Positions 24,416 through 36,009 are shown, numbered from the stretch's first letter. The stretch: 64,000 bases of DNA from Zasmidium citrigriseum (GCA_002786025.1 NHNW01000074.1:140126-204125), one strand, 5' to 3'. Program-made: numbers and translations. Notes: generated by a model from the sequence alone, not told the origin.

Positions 24416-25741
24416 CTAACCCAAGCTCACATACGAAACATCTGACTCGCCACCCTCCAGTCTTGGCTCGCCTCCATTGCCATTCGCCAGCCCGTTGCTA
24501 TTGTTGCTCGGGTCCGTCTGGGTCCCGGCTACACGCATGTTAGCCTTCTTCTTCGCATCAAGATCCATTTCATGCACGGCGTTACTATAGAGCTTCAACG
24601 AGCCAATCACCATGACAATCACCAATCCCAAAGCAATGATCACTCTCCTCGTCATGACCCATCGCAGACCTTCCACCTCAGACTTGGCATCTGCTTGCAG
24701 GTCGACGGTGATTTGGTAGTTCAGCCGCTGGATTTTAGACTCCATCTCACGCTGCTCGTTCCGCACAGCCATCTTCCTGTCATCAAACATGCCCTTCAAC
24801 TCATCCTTAAGAGCCCCGCTCTCCTGCCCCAGTCTCTGCGACAAGATTTCGACTTCGTGCTGCAGCTGATTCCGCTCCGTGCGCATCTTTTCCTGTTCGC
24901 TCTTGCGTCTCGCTGTGACTTCGGTCTTGAGCTCGGCGCATGCAGCGCGGAAGAGGTACGTTTCGTTCTCGACTTGCGATTTCGAGACCAGGGCTTCCTG
25001 AGCGATGTTCATGTTGTCGGAGAGCAGTACGCGCATGCCTTTCATGATGGTGATCGCTTGGGATTCGGTCCAGCCGGCTTCGAGGAGGCGTTGAACCAGG
25101 CCGAACGTGTCGAAGTGATGCACGTGGCGGGGTGTGTTCATGTGGGGAGCTTTTACTGGAGGGGTGTGTTCATCGAAAGAGACGGAGGGATGTTCTTCGG
25201 GCGAGCTTTTTGCTTGAGACTGCTGCTCTTCGTTATGTTGCGCCGGATCTGGTACGGTGTTGAGGAGAGTTTCCAGGGGTTTGTCTGGTGGCATTTCCGG
25301 CGAGCCTGGCGGTTTCGCTTCTGGTCTTCCGTCCGCTGCGTCCAGCATAGCGTCTGTCTGGATCTTCGATGCTTCACTACCATCTACTGTAGTAGGCTCC
25401 TTCTTCTCTTCCAAGATCTTGGTCGGTTCCGCCTCTTCCGCCTTGACTTCTGCCTCTCCATCTTTCTGCAGTTTCTCCCCGATCTTCGGCAACTTCGTTT
25501 GCTCTGGGGTATCGGTCCTCGTCGGCGGTGGCATTCCCTTGCCGCCCCCTAGGTGAGGCGGCGGTTGGTTCGCAGTGCCATATCGGGGCTGTCGTGGGGC
25601 TACTTCAGGCGTTCTTCGGGGTGCTGATGAGTGGAAGGCCCGCATGCGAGCAGCAGCCTTCACTGATCGGACCGCTGGTGTCGATGCTTCAAAGCCTTTG
25701 GCCAGCATAGGCCATAGGAATGGAAGCCGCGGGGCCGCCAT
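24416..25741 (-). CDS. Mitochondrial DUF1640 coiled-coil membrane protein (Fmp32/MCUR1/CCDC90 family)
   Basis: This is a single-exon gene of 441 residues starting at ATG 25741. The N-terminus is basic with the fungal presequence-like RAFHSSAPRR (about 34-43), so import into mitochondria is likely. A disordered Pro/Glu-rich region of about 160 residues follows. The family core starts at HHFDTFGLVQRLLEAGW (about 208) and continues with SQAITIMKGM and a long coiled coil. A single membrane helix (VIIALGLVIVMVIGS) lies near 365-380. Relatives sit in the inner membrane and are linked to the calcium uniporter (MCUR1) or cytochrome oxidase assembly (Fmp32). A polar tail of about 55 residues after the helix is longer than I expect for the family. 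Confidence 0.87.
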   Translation of the reverse strand: MAAPRLPFLWPMLAKGFEASTPAVRSVKAAARMRAFHSSAPRRTPEVAPRQPRYGTANQPPPHLGGGKGMPPPTRTDTPEQTKLPKIGEKLQKDGEAEVKAEEAEPTKILEEKKEPTTVDGSEASKIQTDAMLDAADGRPEAKPPGSPEMPPDKPLETLLNTVPDPAQHNEEQQSQAKSSPEEHPSVSFDEHTPPVKAPHMNTPRHVHHFDTFGLVQRLLEAGWTESQAITIMKGMRVLLSDNMNIAQEALVSKSQVENETYLFRAACAELKTEVTARRKSEQEKMRTERNQLQHEVEILSQRLGQESGALKDELKGMFDDRKMAVRNEQREMESKIQRLNYQITVDLQADAKSEVEGLRWVMTRRVIIALGLVIVMVIGSLKLYSNAVHEMDLDAKKKANMRVAGTQTDPSNNSNGLANGNGGEPRLEGGESDVSYVSLG

Positions 25742-26025
25742 GGCAGTCGTATATGCCCGTTTGCAGGCTATGGAGCTAAACGTGAAGTGAAGATATTATT
25801 GTTGCTCATCTAAATCGCTCTTCCCAAAGATGTGAACCCTGCAACGATCCGCCACGTGAAGACGGGGGGAGCCGCTGTCGGTCCGATGATCCGGACCCGA
25901 AATTGAAGCGCCTGTCCACTTCACCTCTTTCAAGCCCGCTTCTCCTGTCTCTTTCTGCTCCTAACTTCCACGCAGCATTGTTGAAGATCTTTGAACATCA
26001 TAAGAAATAACGATAGCAAGTCGAG
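25742..26025. other. Upstream region of the DUF1640 gene, last unmutated spacer before the repeat block
   Basis: This sequence has normal CpA and TpG content and contains the promoter of the leftward DUF1640 gene. A CT-rich stretch near 25920-25970 could start a rightward transcript. Confidence 0.4.
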
Positions 26026-26406
26026 ATGCCGCTCAGCGCCTGCCATTGTCTCAAGATACGGCAGACGTGCTCGTACAAGCCGCGCACGAACAGTCTCCAA
26101 CAGGGGCATTGTCCGTCCATGCAGTACCTAAGTGGCGGTAAGGGCGCAAAGCACAACATTTTTCTATTGAAGCCTTCATCATGCTACAACAGCCGTCGAT
26201 TGACAAGCCGCTTGTCATCTCGCATTGCTTGTTGTTCAGCCTCTTGGAGTAAGAAGTGGTGCTCCTTTGTTCATGCCCTCTTCAATGGGCGCTCTTTGTT
26301 GCGACGATACGACAATGGCATTGTGTTGACAGTCACTCACAAGAGAATGGCTTTCTCGATCTACGACGCACAACACTTTACAGCGACTCAATCATTATAT
26401 AACTGA
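26026..26406 (+). CDS. Doubtful 126-residue ORF ending at the repeat boundary
   Basis: ATG 26026 opens a frame that stops at 26406, where the RIP-mutated block begins. The product is Ser/Arg/Cys-rich without a recognised domain. A GTAAGG donor-like site (about 26138) and a CAACAG acceptor-like site lie inside, so the true gene may be spliced. It could be the 5' remnant of a gene truncated by element insertion, or a chance frame. Confidence 0.25.
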   Translation: MPLSACHCLKIRQTCSYKPRTNSLQQGHCPSMQYLSGGKGAKHNIFLLKPSSCYNSRRLTSRLSSRIACCSASWSKKWCSFVHALFNGRSLLRRYDNGIVLTVTHKRMAFSIYDAQHFTATQSLYN

Positions 26407-26529
26407 GCTCCCAGTCCATTATTAGCAGAATTAGAAACTCCAATCCTTACTTACTAACCACCACCACTAAACATTAGCTTAGGAAGCACTAGTCAAATAC
26501 CCATCACTAGCACACCACCAACTACTATT

Positions 26530-26705
26530 ATGTCTAACACCTGTCTAATCTGTCGCTAAAACATTAGCGACTACTACTATGCGGTTAAGAACTAGCGCCC
26601 CTCTATCGCTCTAGCCCCTAAGCCTACGGGAAAAGGCTAGGACACCTGTCGCACCTGCGGTTAGAACATTAGCGACTACTACTGTACCGTTAAGAACTAA
26701 GCCTA
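26530..26705 (+). pseudogene. Ghost start of an element ORF with duplicated Cys-x2-Cys modules
   Basis: An intact ATG at 26530 begins a frame reading MSNTCLICR, then a stop, then NISDYYYAVKN. About 100 bases later a second module reads DTCRTCG, a stop, then NISDYYCTVKN. Both modules share CxxC and NISDYY.(A/T)VKN, so this is a duplicated, possibly zinc-binding unit. All in-frame stops are TAA or TAG, as expected from RIP. What follows is not recognised. Confidence 0.5.
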
Positions 26706-26710
26706 GTAGG

Positions 26711-28268
26711 CTTATTACTATAAACGGTAAGTTTGCTATTATAGTTAGTATAGGCGTTCTAGGGGTTTAAGCCGAAGATATCCTTATAAGTCGCGAGCCT
26801 AGCGGCTTAAACGTTCAACCTAGCTAACCTTTACAAAAAGTAACGTATAGACTTTCTAATTTTCGTAATCCTCGAACAATTAGCTTAGCGTAATATTCTT
26901 AGCGTAATATTCTTAGCGTAATATTAATAGCGCTAGTATACTACTAGCTAGCTTTAGCGTTACGTTTAAGATAGTATAAAGACAAAATTAAAAGCGTAGA
27001 AGTATAACGTCTCGATTTCCTATACTCTTAATTGCCTATACTAGCTCTCTATCTATTAAAACTATCTAATTTAAGGCTATAGCGCTAAACGCTTATAGAA
27101 TCTAAGCTACTATATAACTCGATTAAAGTATATCCTAATCTAGGCCTTTATAGGCCTCCTACTAGAGCTCGATAAACTTCTACTTACGCTAGATAGTAGT
27201 CTACGCGCCGTTACTAGTACTAAGAGGAGTAAGCCGCTAATCTTTTCTAACCTAGATAATACTAGTCTTAGGCGTATCGCTAAAGTCGTTCGGCTCTAGA
27301 AGGAGATACTATATCGTAACGAGGTCTAGGCTCGTATACGTAAGGTTAGTAAACTAGAAGACGATAGTTAGGTTAGCGTCGTTAGCGTTAGTAGCGACTA
27401 GGCGGCCTTAGACGCTAAGTTACTAGATATTATTATCTAAGTTAGCTACGCGGATTATAGCGACGTTAATCTATTATATTATATTAGCTTAGAGTTAAAG
27501 TAGCTATCGAGAAGTATCTATACCTAGTACTCTTACTACTTAAGATTAATCGTATTACTAGTAATAATAGTCTTCTTACTACGCTTCTTAGAAGGACTAC
27601 TAGCGCTATTATTAGAGGCCTTACGCTTACTAGAACTATAGCTACTAGGAGCTAACTATAACTACTTACGATTAGGAGTTATAGGAAGCTCTATACTAGT
27701 AGGTATTAGGCGAGATATAGCTATATATATAGGTTAGTATATAAAGCGATAGAGAATATAGGCGTAACGTACGATTATTAATACTATAATAGCGATAGAA
27801 GAGGAAGCGAAGCGAGCGAGCGGAAGGTAACGATAAGAGGGGTAGTAGGTAGGTAGTTATCGTTAAGGAGGAGAGAATTAGCGATAGTAATAAGGAATAT
27901 TTAAAGGTAAGGTAGCGGTATACGGGTTTACGTTATTACGTAGTAAACGAGGAAGGCGCGACGTTTATAACTACGCTTTTAATATTACTCCTTCTTTTAG
28001 TAGTATTAATATAAATCGAGAGTAGCTACTACGTAGCGGTTTAAAAGCCGCCTCTTATACTACCTTTATTCCTCTACCTACCTACTATCCTATTACCGCT
28101 ACTACTACTACTCTCCTATTACGTACTCGCTCTCGTTAATATAGTCGTAAAACGTATACTAGTACTACTATACTATCTACGCTATTATCGCTACTTAATC
28201 GAAGCTCTCTTCTACTATCTTAGTATCTCTAAGTAATTACTTCCTAACCTTATCTATATTCGCTATAT
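26711..28268. other. RIP-degraded sequence, no element recognised
   Basis: This stretch lies between the Cys-x2-Cys ghost and the left end of the hAT element. A TTAGCGTAATATTC unit is repeated at about 26880-26930. No ghost protein could be named. Confidence 0.4.
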
Positions 28269-28276
28269 TCGTAGTA
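28269..28276. repeat. Left 8-bp target-site duplication of the hAT element
   Basis: The sequence tcgtagta directly precedes the left inverted repeat and matches 39653-39660 exactly. The surrounding DNA is rich in 'tag', so a chance match is less unlikely than in ordinary DNA. Confidence 0.65.
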
Positions 28277-29029
28277 TAGGTATTACTATAGGACGGGAAG
28301 GGTTATATATATCCTTATCCCTTCCCGCAAGATTAGGGAAAGGGATAAAGATTAAGATAATAGGACCCTTAGGATATCGGGATAAAGAAGGGATAACTAG
28401 GAATAATCCGGAAATAAAGTACTACTACGCTACTACTACGGAGGCTTAGAATATAAGGCTTAGAGAGAGTAGATATAAAGTTTTCGTATATTAGAAGACG
28501 CTACTCGCGTCCTTTTTATTATAAAGAAGCTATCTACGTATTAGTAAGTACTAGGTATCTCGATCGAAGAGAAAGCTTAAAGAAAGAGCTACTATCTAGT
28601 TACTCGTTAACTACGAGTTTAGATCTAGGCCCTAATTGCCCTAAGTGCGCTAGTTATCGAAGCGGTCGACGTATAAGGCCTAGAAAGCCCGCTAGTCTAG
28701 CGTAGTAGTATTCGTCTACGCGGCTTACTTTACTAGCTTCTTAAACGCCCTTATCTGTCTCTACTCTCTAGTCGTTCTAGTATAGCCTAAGATTAGAGCC
28801 TCCTCTAAATCGCGGCTAGGCTTAGCGTAGGTAAGCGACTTCTTAGCGAACCGAGTAGGAAATAGCGATATATAGGCTAACGAGCTACTTTAAGTTACTT
28901 ATACGCTCGAAGAGATTAAAGTCGTTAACTATTATAGTACGAGTACTCTTCGCCGCCTACTTCTTCTCGCTAACGTAGTAACGGATAGCCTCTATTACTA
29001 CTATTCGTAAATTAGTATAGCCTAAACCG

Positions 29030-29320
29030 AAAGCTAGATAGGAAAAGTATACTATAGAAGCGCTCGACGAGAGTACCCTTAGCGACCGACTATAGTAAAA
29101 TAGTAGTACCCTTAGTAACATAGAAGAAGGTAGTATCTTTTCTAACCCTAAGCGCCTCCTCCTAAATAAACTCCTTTACGTATAAGAGGAACTTCTACTA
29201 AGGAATTATAAATACCTCCTCTATCGTCTTATCGAACTTCTTAACTCCTCTATTTAACTAGTACTACTTAATCTCGCGGTCTATCTTACCTATCTAAATA
29301 TTAGTAAAAAGTTAGACTAC
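29030..29320 (-). pseudogene. Short ghost frame inside the hAT element
   Basis: On the reverse strand a frame of about 95 codons reads as protein with only TAG/TAA stops (snippets GKIDREIK, NRGVKKFDKTIEEV, EEALRVRKDTTFFYVTKGTT). The family is not recognised. It runs opposite to the transposase. Confidence 0.3.
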
Positions 29321-32300
29321 TACGGTACTACTACGGTTAAAATATACTTATCGTCCGATACTTCGAAACTCGCGGCGCCTAGGTTATCGTACGCTCTCTA
29401 AATCTATTCGTCTTATACTTATATTTACCCTCTAGTAGGGCCTTCCGAGTAGCCTTTCTCTTCTTAACTTATATTAGTCTAGGCGTCTTACGTAGTCGCT
29501 TTACTCTAGCGCCTAGTCTACCGCTAGTAATAGCGCTACTCGCGGTCTACTTAGTTTTCGCTATCGTATTCGTATAATTCGTATATAGGTAATAGCGAAG
29601 GTATAGGTATAGTAGGTAGAGTATAGTTCGAGGAGGAAGGATTTCGAGCTCGTCGCTAAAGTTATTAATAGCGACGCTAGCGTTACTATAGTAACGACTC
29701 GCTAGTATCGCTATAGAGCCGCTAGCGGTAAGGTTCTACTATTAGTTAGTATAGCGACGATATCGGTAGTAAGGTTAGTTATACCTATTAAGTATCCTCT
29801 ACTAAAGCCCTTACCGCTAGCGATAATATTAAGGGGGGGTTATCGATATCGAGGAGAAGAGTAGCGAGTAGTAATCGAGACTATATATAGGCGAGATAGG
29901 TAAGTCGTAACTGCCTCTATAGCAAACTCTAGTATATATAGTATATAATAGACTATTTAGTAAAGTAAGGCTTCGAGTAGCTTAAAGCTATTAATAATAT
30001 CTAAGGTAGTAGCGAGATAATAGTCGAGATATAAGATAGGCTAGTATAGAGTCGCTAACGAAGAGAAGCTAACGGAGATTCGAAGCGATAAGTAGTAGTA
30101 TTCTAGCGCCTAGCTTAAGTGTCGAGATATCTATCTATCCTAATTAAGAAGTACGACTATATTCTAGTAATATACCGTTAATAAACGAAGGTCTAGAGTA
30201 GCGGAAGTACTAGAGGCTAGATCCTTAGGCTTTAAAAGCCTATAGTCCCGACGATAGTCTAATCTTCGATATATTCGAGACCGTAGTAGTACTATAGTAG
30301 TCGAGCTAGATACTCGCTATATATATAGTACTTCGCTAGACGAAATTCTCTAGCTTAGGTATTTAGATTAAGAGATTCGTAATATCTAAGGTAGTTAAGC
30401 TCGATACTCTAGCTAGTCTTTACTATAGTAGTCGTCCCGAATAAAGATATAGCGTAAGGATAGAAGTATTCGAGTATAGCTACGAAGTTATAGCGATAGT
30501 AAGGTCTCTAGCTTCTAGTATAGAAGATTCGTATAGCCTATTAAAGAGTTAATATATACGCGAGATACCTTTAAAGATTAGCGCTATATAGTTTAAGAAA
30601 GCCTAATAGTAATATTAGCGGTAGGTTTAGGACTAGAGGTAGTTAAGGTACCCGAAGGCGCCTCTTAGATATTAAAAATGTTAAAGATAGCTATAGCGTT
30701 TCTAACGTTTAGAGCTTCCTTTTTAGAGGTCCTCGAGAGCGCGGCTATCTTAATATAATTTAGCTACGGCTTTACTAGTAACTTCGCGGTAGAGGTATAT
30801 AAACTTTAGGTTCTAGATAGACTATAGTAGTCCGTAGTAGTAGTCTATTATCTTATTAGTATAATCTTATAACGAAGCTATTTAACTAGCCGTATATTAG
30901 TATCCTTTATAGTAACTCGTTTTATATAGTACGCGAGAAGTTATATATATTCGAACTCGCTAATAAGGAAGGTCTCGGCTACTTCTTAAAGCGCGAAGAG
31001 GGCGTTTAATTAGAAGCGTATATCGGCTCGGAAAGTAGCTATAACTTTACGAACTAGTCTTACGAAAGGTAGTCGAGGAATAAGTAGCTCCTAATATTTT
31101 TAAGTATTTCGTATCTTATAGAGGGCGACTATACCTAGCTTAAAACGATATCTTCGTCTTAGCTAATACTATTTAGTATACTTCGATCTAAAGGCTCGCC
31201 TTAGTATCTAATACTAGTTCGGTTCGCGGTTCCGATTCTTTAACGGGCTTTTTAGAGTCTTTAATAGTAGTAGTAGTCGTTTACTACCTTAGTACTAAGA
31301 ATTCTTCAACTTTAATAATAGACGAGTTAGATTAATCGCGGCGTTACTAGAGGCTCTAGGTCGATTTTCGTACGTATATATAGGCGGTAGAACTATCTTA
31401 AGATCTAGTAGGTAGATCCTATCTTAGCTCGCCGCTATATTAATTTTCTATAATACTCTCTCGATCTCTAAGTAATAGTTAGAGAGTAGACGTCGAGGAT
31501 CTCGAAGATCTCGATAGCGCCGAAGGCTTTAGCTTTAATAGACTATTAGCTATTAATTTTTTTAGGACGAGAAATACGCGGGCCTACGGAGCGAAGAAAT
31601 AAGATTATACTATACCCTAGTCGTTAATCCCTCTATATTATAATTCCCCTTAAACTTTCCTCCCCTTTCGTCTCGAAAGTACGGCTAGCGCTAGTACTAA
31701 GCTCTAAACGCTATAAGTCTATTCGACCGTTAGCGGAATTTCCTTCGGGCTTAAGTACTATACTTCCGCTTTTAGACGATAGTTCGTTCGATCGATTAGA
31801 GTAAGGCTAGAGCTAGTAAGTAACGTAAAATTAATACTACGATATTATTAGTATTTAATAAAACGGTTTATAGATTAAATCCTTACGACTCTTTAGATAG
31901 TCTCGTATACCCTCTTAAAATCTCCGAGGTAGAAAGGAGTATAGTACTAGAAGTCCGCTACCCCTATCTAGGCTAGCCAAAAAAGTTTTACTACTACGGT
32001 ACTACTATAGTTAGTTCGTACTCTAGATTCGAACTAGCTAGCCCTTATAGCGTAGTATTTATCGCTAGATCTCTCGCTCTATTCTCTTCGCACTTACTAT
32101 ACCTAATCTCGAGGGCCTATCTCGTATATTAAGCTATTACTAAAGCCTTAGTTATCGCTTTACTCGCTAGCGCTTTATATATAACTAGTAATTACCGTAG
32201 TAGGTACTATATTAACTCCTCGCCTCTACCTCGCTCTTCTATTCTAAATAATACCGTCTCGGTAACCTATCTAGTAGTTTAGTAGTAGTATTATAGTAGA

Positions 32301-32429
32301 TAGAGGAGGGTAAGTTTCTATAGTAACGCCGACTTCGTTAATATTTTACTAATTGTTTTAATAGCGATATCGTCCTTTGCTATACTTTCTATATCCTTAA
32401 CTCGTATCTTTATACTCGTAACGTCGTAT

Positions 32430-33961
32430 TCGAAGTCCTTCGTATATCGTAAGTATCGCCGACTATAGTCTCGTCCGCTAAAATAGATACTAGTACGCCG
32501 CGTAGATCGTCGAAGCGAAAGGCCTCCCTAGAGCTAGCGATACTATAATCGTATAAGAGAACTAAGGCTAAGGCGACGCCGTAGAAGCGTCTTTAGCTAT
32601 ATTAGTATTCGAAGAATAATAATAGTATAAAGGAAAACAAGCGTCGTAATAACCTAAGTAAGGCGGCTAGAAAGGTTAAGAATCTAAAGAAGGCTAGAGA
32701 TTCGGCGATCCGGCGGTTAAAGAATAAGAATAAGAAGTATAAGTAGGCTACGCTAGAGACGTAGTAGGCGATAGAGGATACGATTCGTTAGTAGCGAGAG
32801 AAGTTAATCTAGTATATTAATATCTAGTTATCCTAGCGGTCTAGTACCGCTATATTCGAGATATATACTAATAGTAAATATAGAGCCGCTATTAAGGAGA
32901 GGGATAAGGAGGTCTCTAAGGATAAGTAAGCTAAGGAGCCCGAGCTAGCGTTACCTAAGCCGTAAGTTTAAATATATTAGAGACTATAGTAGTACTATAG
33001 TAGTCGAGGTAGATACTAACTATATATATAGTAACGAGTCTAATAAAGAGAATAAGCTTAAGGATTTTATCGCTAAAGACGAAGATAATAGCGAGCTCTA
33101 CGGTCTAGTAGAGGTAGATAATAGTCTTAGTCCCGTTCGTACTATAGATCCTAGCTAGGCCTACTTAGAGATAATAAAGAAGTTCGCTATAGACTTCGAT
33201 ACTCGTTACTGTCGCGGCCCTACTAAAGCCTAAATAGAAGTTCGTAGTAGCTTAATAAAGAAGTAGTATATATACGATATACTATACGTCGATAGCCGCT
33301 ATATTAAAGTAGAAAGGAGGATAGCTTTTAGTAGTAAGTATTAGGATTTCGAGTAGGTAGATAAGGCGGATAAGCCTATCGGCGCCTCTAGTATAATTAA
33401 GTTAGCTAAAGCTTAGTATAGAGTTAATAACATTTATACTCTCTATATTCGAGAGCCTAAGGAGCCGGTACGTCTACTACTCGTTTTACTAGAGCTTTAC
33501 TAACGAATTTATAGGACGAGTATAATAATTTCGTAGCCTAGATAAATAGCGGTACTCGCCTACTAATACTATATAAGTTTTTCACGAGAGCTAAGATATC
33601 GCTATAGAGTAATCTCGTATCTTAGAGTCTAGAGGCTCGTTATCCTTAGTAGCTTAGCCGCCGTAAGTACTTAGCGGAACTATAGTTCGAGGATACGGTC
33701 TTCGAGGATACGGTCGAAAAGATAGATAATAAAGAGATAGATAATAAAGAGGTATATACGTTACTAGGCCTAGCGGTAGTATAGCTAGATAATCCTAGCT
33801 ATTACAATAGATATAGCTAGGTCGCTACGGAGGATCTAGAGTCTACGAAGGAGTTATAGGAGTTCGTAGAGAAGCTAGCTAATAATAGTATTAATATTAA
33901 TAGTATCGGCGAGACGCGTCTTTTAGCGGAGGATCCTAAGGATCCTAATATTTTAAGCTAA
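32430..33961 (+). pseudogene. Ghost gene with two introns inside the hAT element (possible cargo), unknown family
   Basis: Read through TAA/TAG, a Lys/Arg-rich coiled-coil frame (ARKVKNLKKARDSAIRRLKN) runs to a GTAAGT donor at 32962. A 70-bp intron (TACTAAC branch site, ending 33031) leads into NESNKENKLKDFIAKDEDN. A second, 47-bp intron (33468-33514; GTACGT, TTTACTAACG, TTATAG) joins to 149 codons ending with a TAA at 33959-33961. Both splices keep the frame, which strongly supports a former gene. Near its end a KIDNKEIDNKE duplication is visible. It is not a transposase I recognise; it could be accessory to the transposon, a captured host gene, or part of a nested element. Confidence 0.5.
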
Positions 33962-34665
33962 GTATAGGCCGCTAGCGCTTTTAAAAGTAGATAGTCGCGT
34001 AAATTCCGAATAGATATATCTCTATTATTAATATCGATTCTATTTATTAGTACCTAAGAAGAGTCTTAAGGGCGAAGATAGGGTAGTACTTATACGATAT
34101 TTGTTTATTAATAATTTTAGGCCTAATTTTTAGTAGGCCGATAAATCTAGAGATTTAATTAACTCCTCGTAGCTTACCTCTACGTTTATTAGACAATCTG
34201 AAATTTTACTAGTATTTTATACTACTACTATATACTACTATAGTCTAATTTTTTTCTTCGTTCTCGTAATTCTAACCTCGTCGTCGCCGCCTTTCCTCTA
34301 ACCCTAAGTAACCTTTCGTCTATAACCCTAACGCTAGTCCTCGATATAGAAAGAATTAATATTATTTCCGAGCTCGCCGCTAAGGGCCTATATATATAGA
34401 GAGATACGAGGAATATCTCGGATATAAGATAGTCTATACCTAAGATAGTTAGCTAAGCGAGAACGAGCTATACTACCGACTCTAAGGCGCTTTTAGCGCT
34501 ACTCTACCTTAGAAGTAATAACGCTAAAGTATAATCTACGAGAACGAGCCGTACGACTAACTCTTTCTAGCCCTATCTTCCGTAGATCGCTATATTATAC
34601 GACTTAGGCCTCTCTACTAAGCTATAAGAGTATACTACTACTAGCCTATCGATTAAGCTAAGAGT

Positions 34666-34735
34666 AGTAAGAAGGGATCCCTTTTATCCTAAGGAATAGC
34701 CGCGTCCCTTAGGATATACGGGATCCCTTCTTACT
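34666..34735. repeat. 70-bp perfect-arm hairpin with ggatcc core arms
   Basis: The arm agtaagaagggatccc (34666-34681) is exactly inverted at 34720-34735. A second inverted pair, tatcctaagg/ccttaggata, sits inside. Related aagggatccctt units occur near the right end of the hAT element (about 39480-39560), and cccttaggata recurs near its left end (about 28355). This looks like a subterminal transposase-binding repeat or a small palindromic insertion. Confidence 0.6.
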
Positions 34736-36009
34736 AGTACCTCTTTATTTATATCGCGCTACGCGTTCTCTTATAATATTATCCTTCGTAAGTAGCTCTT
34801 AGCCTCGCCTACTCGTAATACCTCTACGCTAACGTACTATTAATCTAGATATTCTAAATAGATAAGTTCGACGGTCTCTACGCCTATCTACCTTACGTCT
34901 ATTAGCCTTATAGCGGACCTCCTCGTAAGAACCTTCGTTATAGGAAACCGTAAACTTAGAGAGTCTATCTACTAATACTTAATTAAAAACTACCGCCGCT
35001 AGTTCCTCCTTAATCTCTTCGCTACGTTTAGATAACTAGAATACGCGAGAGGCTATCGATTTCGTAAATATAACGTTTATTAAGAAGGCTAACTACTATA
35101 TATACGATCGATTATATTACGAATAGTTTAATAAGTTCTAGTCTTAAATACTATAGGAGATCTTGCTTTAGGCTACCGCTAAGGACCGTTATAGTTAACG
35201 AGGCGTTAGGGGAGTTAAGTTTAGATCTAAGAAGATAGCTAGAGAGTAGGAATACTACGACGAAGGAATCCTTATTACTACTAGCGAGCTAAAGATTGTC
35301 TATAAGGTTTATAACCGAGTCCTTAAATACCCGGCTACTAAGAATAATAGGAATTCTAGTATAACTCGATACCTCGACACCTTAGACTATCGACTTACTA
35401 GAATTAGAACTAGTAAAAAGCGTTAAGGAACTATTCTCGAGGGCTTTCGAGTATAGGTATATTAATATTAACTACTACTATAGTACTACTATAGCTAAGA
35501 TATCGATAGAGTAAGCGACGGAAAGAAGAAGCTATCTTCGCTAGCGGCTTCGATTACGGCCCTAAGGACTTTAAAGACCTTTAGGCAAACGTGTGTATTA
35601 GTATAGGCGTCCCTATAACGTTCTTTGAAAACCTTTATATAAAGCGGAGCTATAAGTATTTAGATAGGAAGGCCGAATTCCTCTCGCCTACTACGATTCG
35701 GCGCCGTATAACTTCCGCGGCTAAGAACTTAGTAAAAGAAATCGTTAATAAGCTATAGTCGCTAAAGAGTATTAACTTAAAGGTTACTATCGTCCTTAAT
35801 ACCTAGAGTACTTTAAATCGTCGTTACGCCTATCTCGGAATAAAGGGCTTCTAGATTAATTAAGATTAGACTTATTACGAAGAGCTCCTCGCTTTCGACG
35901 AGATCTAGGGTCGCTATACTAGTATAAACCTCTCTAAGTACGTTAATACTATAATTAAACGGTATAAGCTTAAGAAGCGTATCTCTACGTTTACTATAGA
36001 TAACGCCTT

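Noticed and set aside
24572..25552. 326-codon plus-strand frame opposite the DUF1640 gene
   Set aside because: An antisense mirror of a Glu/Lys/Gln-rich coiled coil, which gives long Leu/Phe-rich frames by chance.
34666..34735. Hairpin as a transcription terminator
   Set aside because: Eukaryotic RIP-mutated DNA with no gene ending there. Its relation to hAT end motifs is a better explanation.
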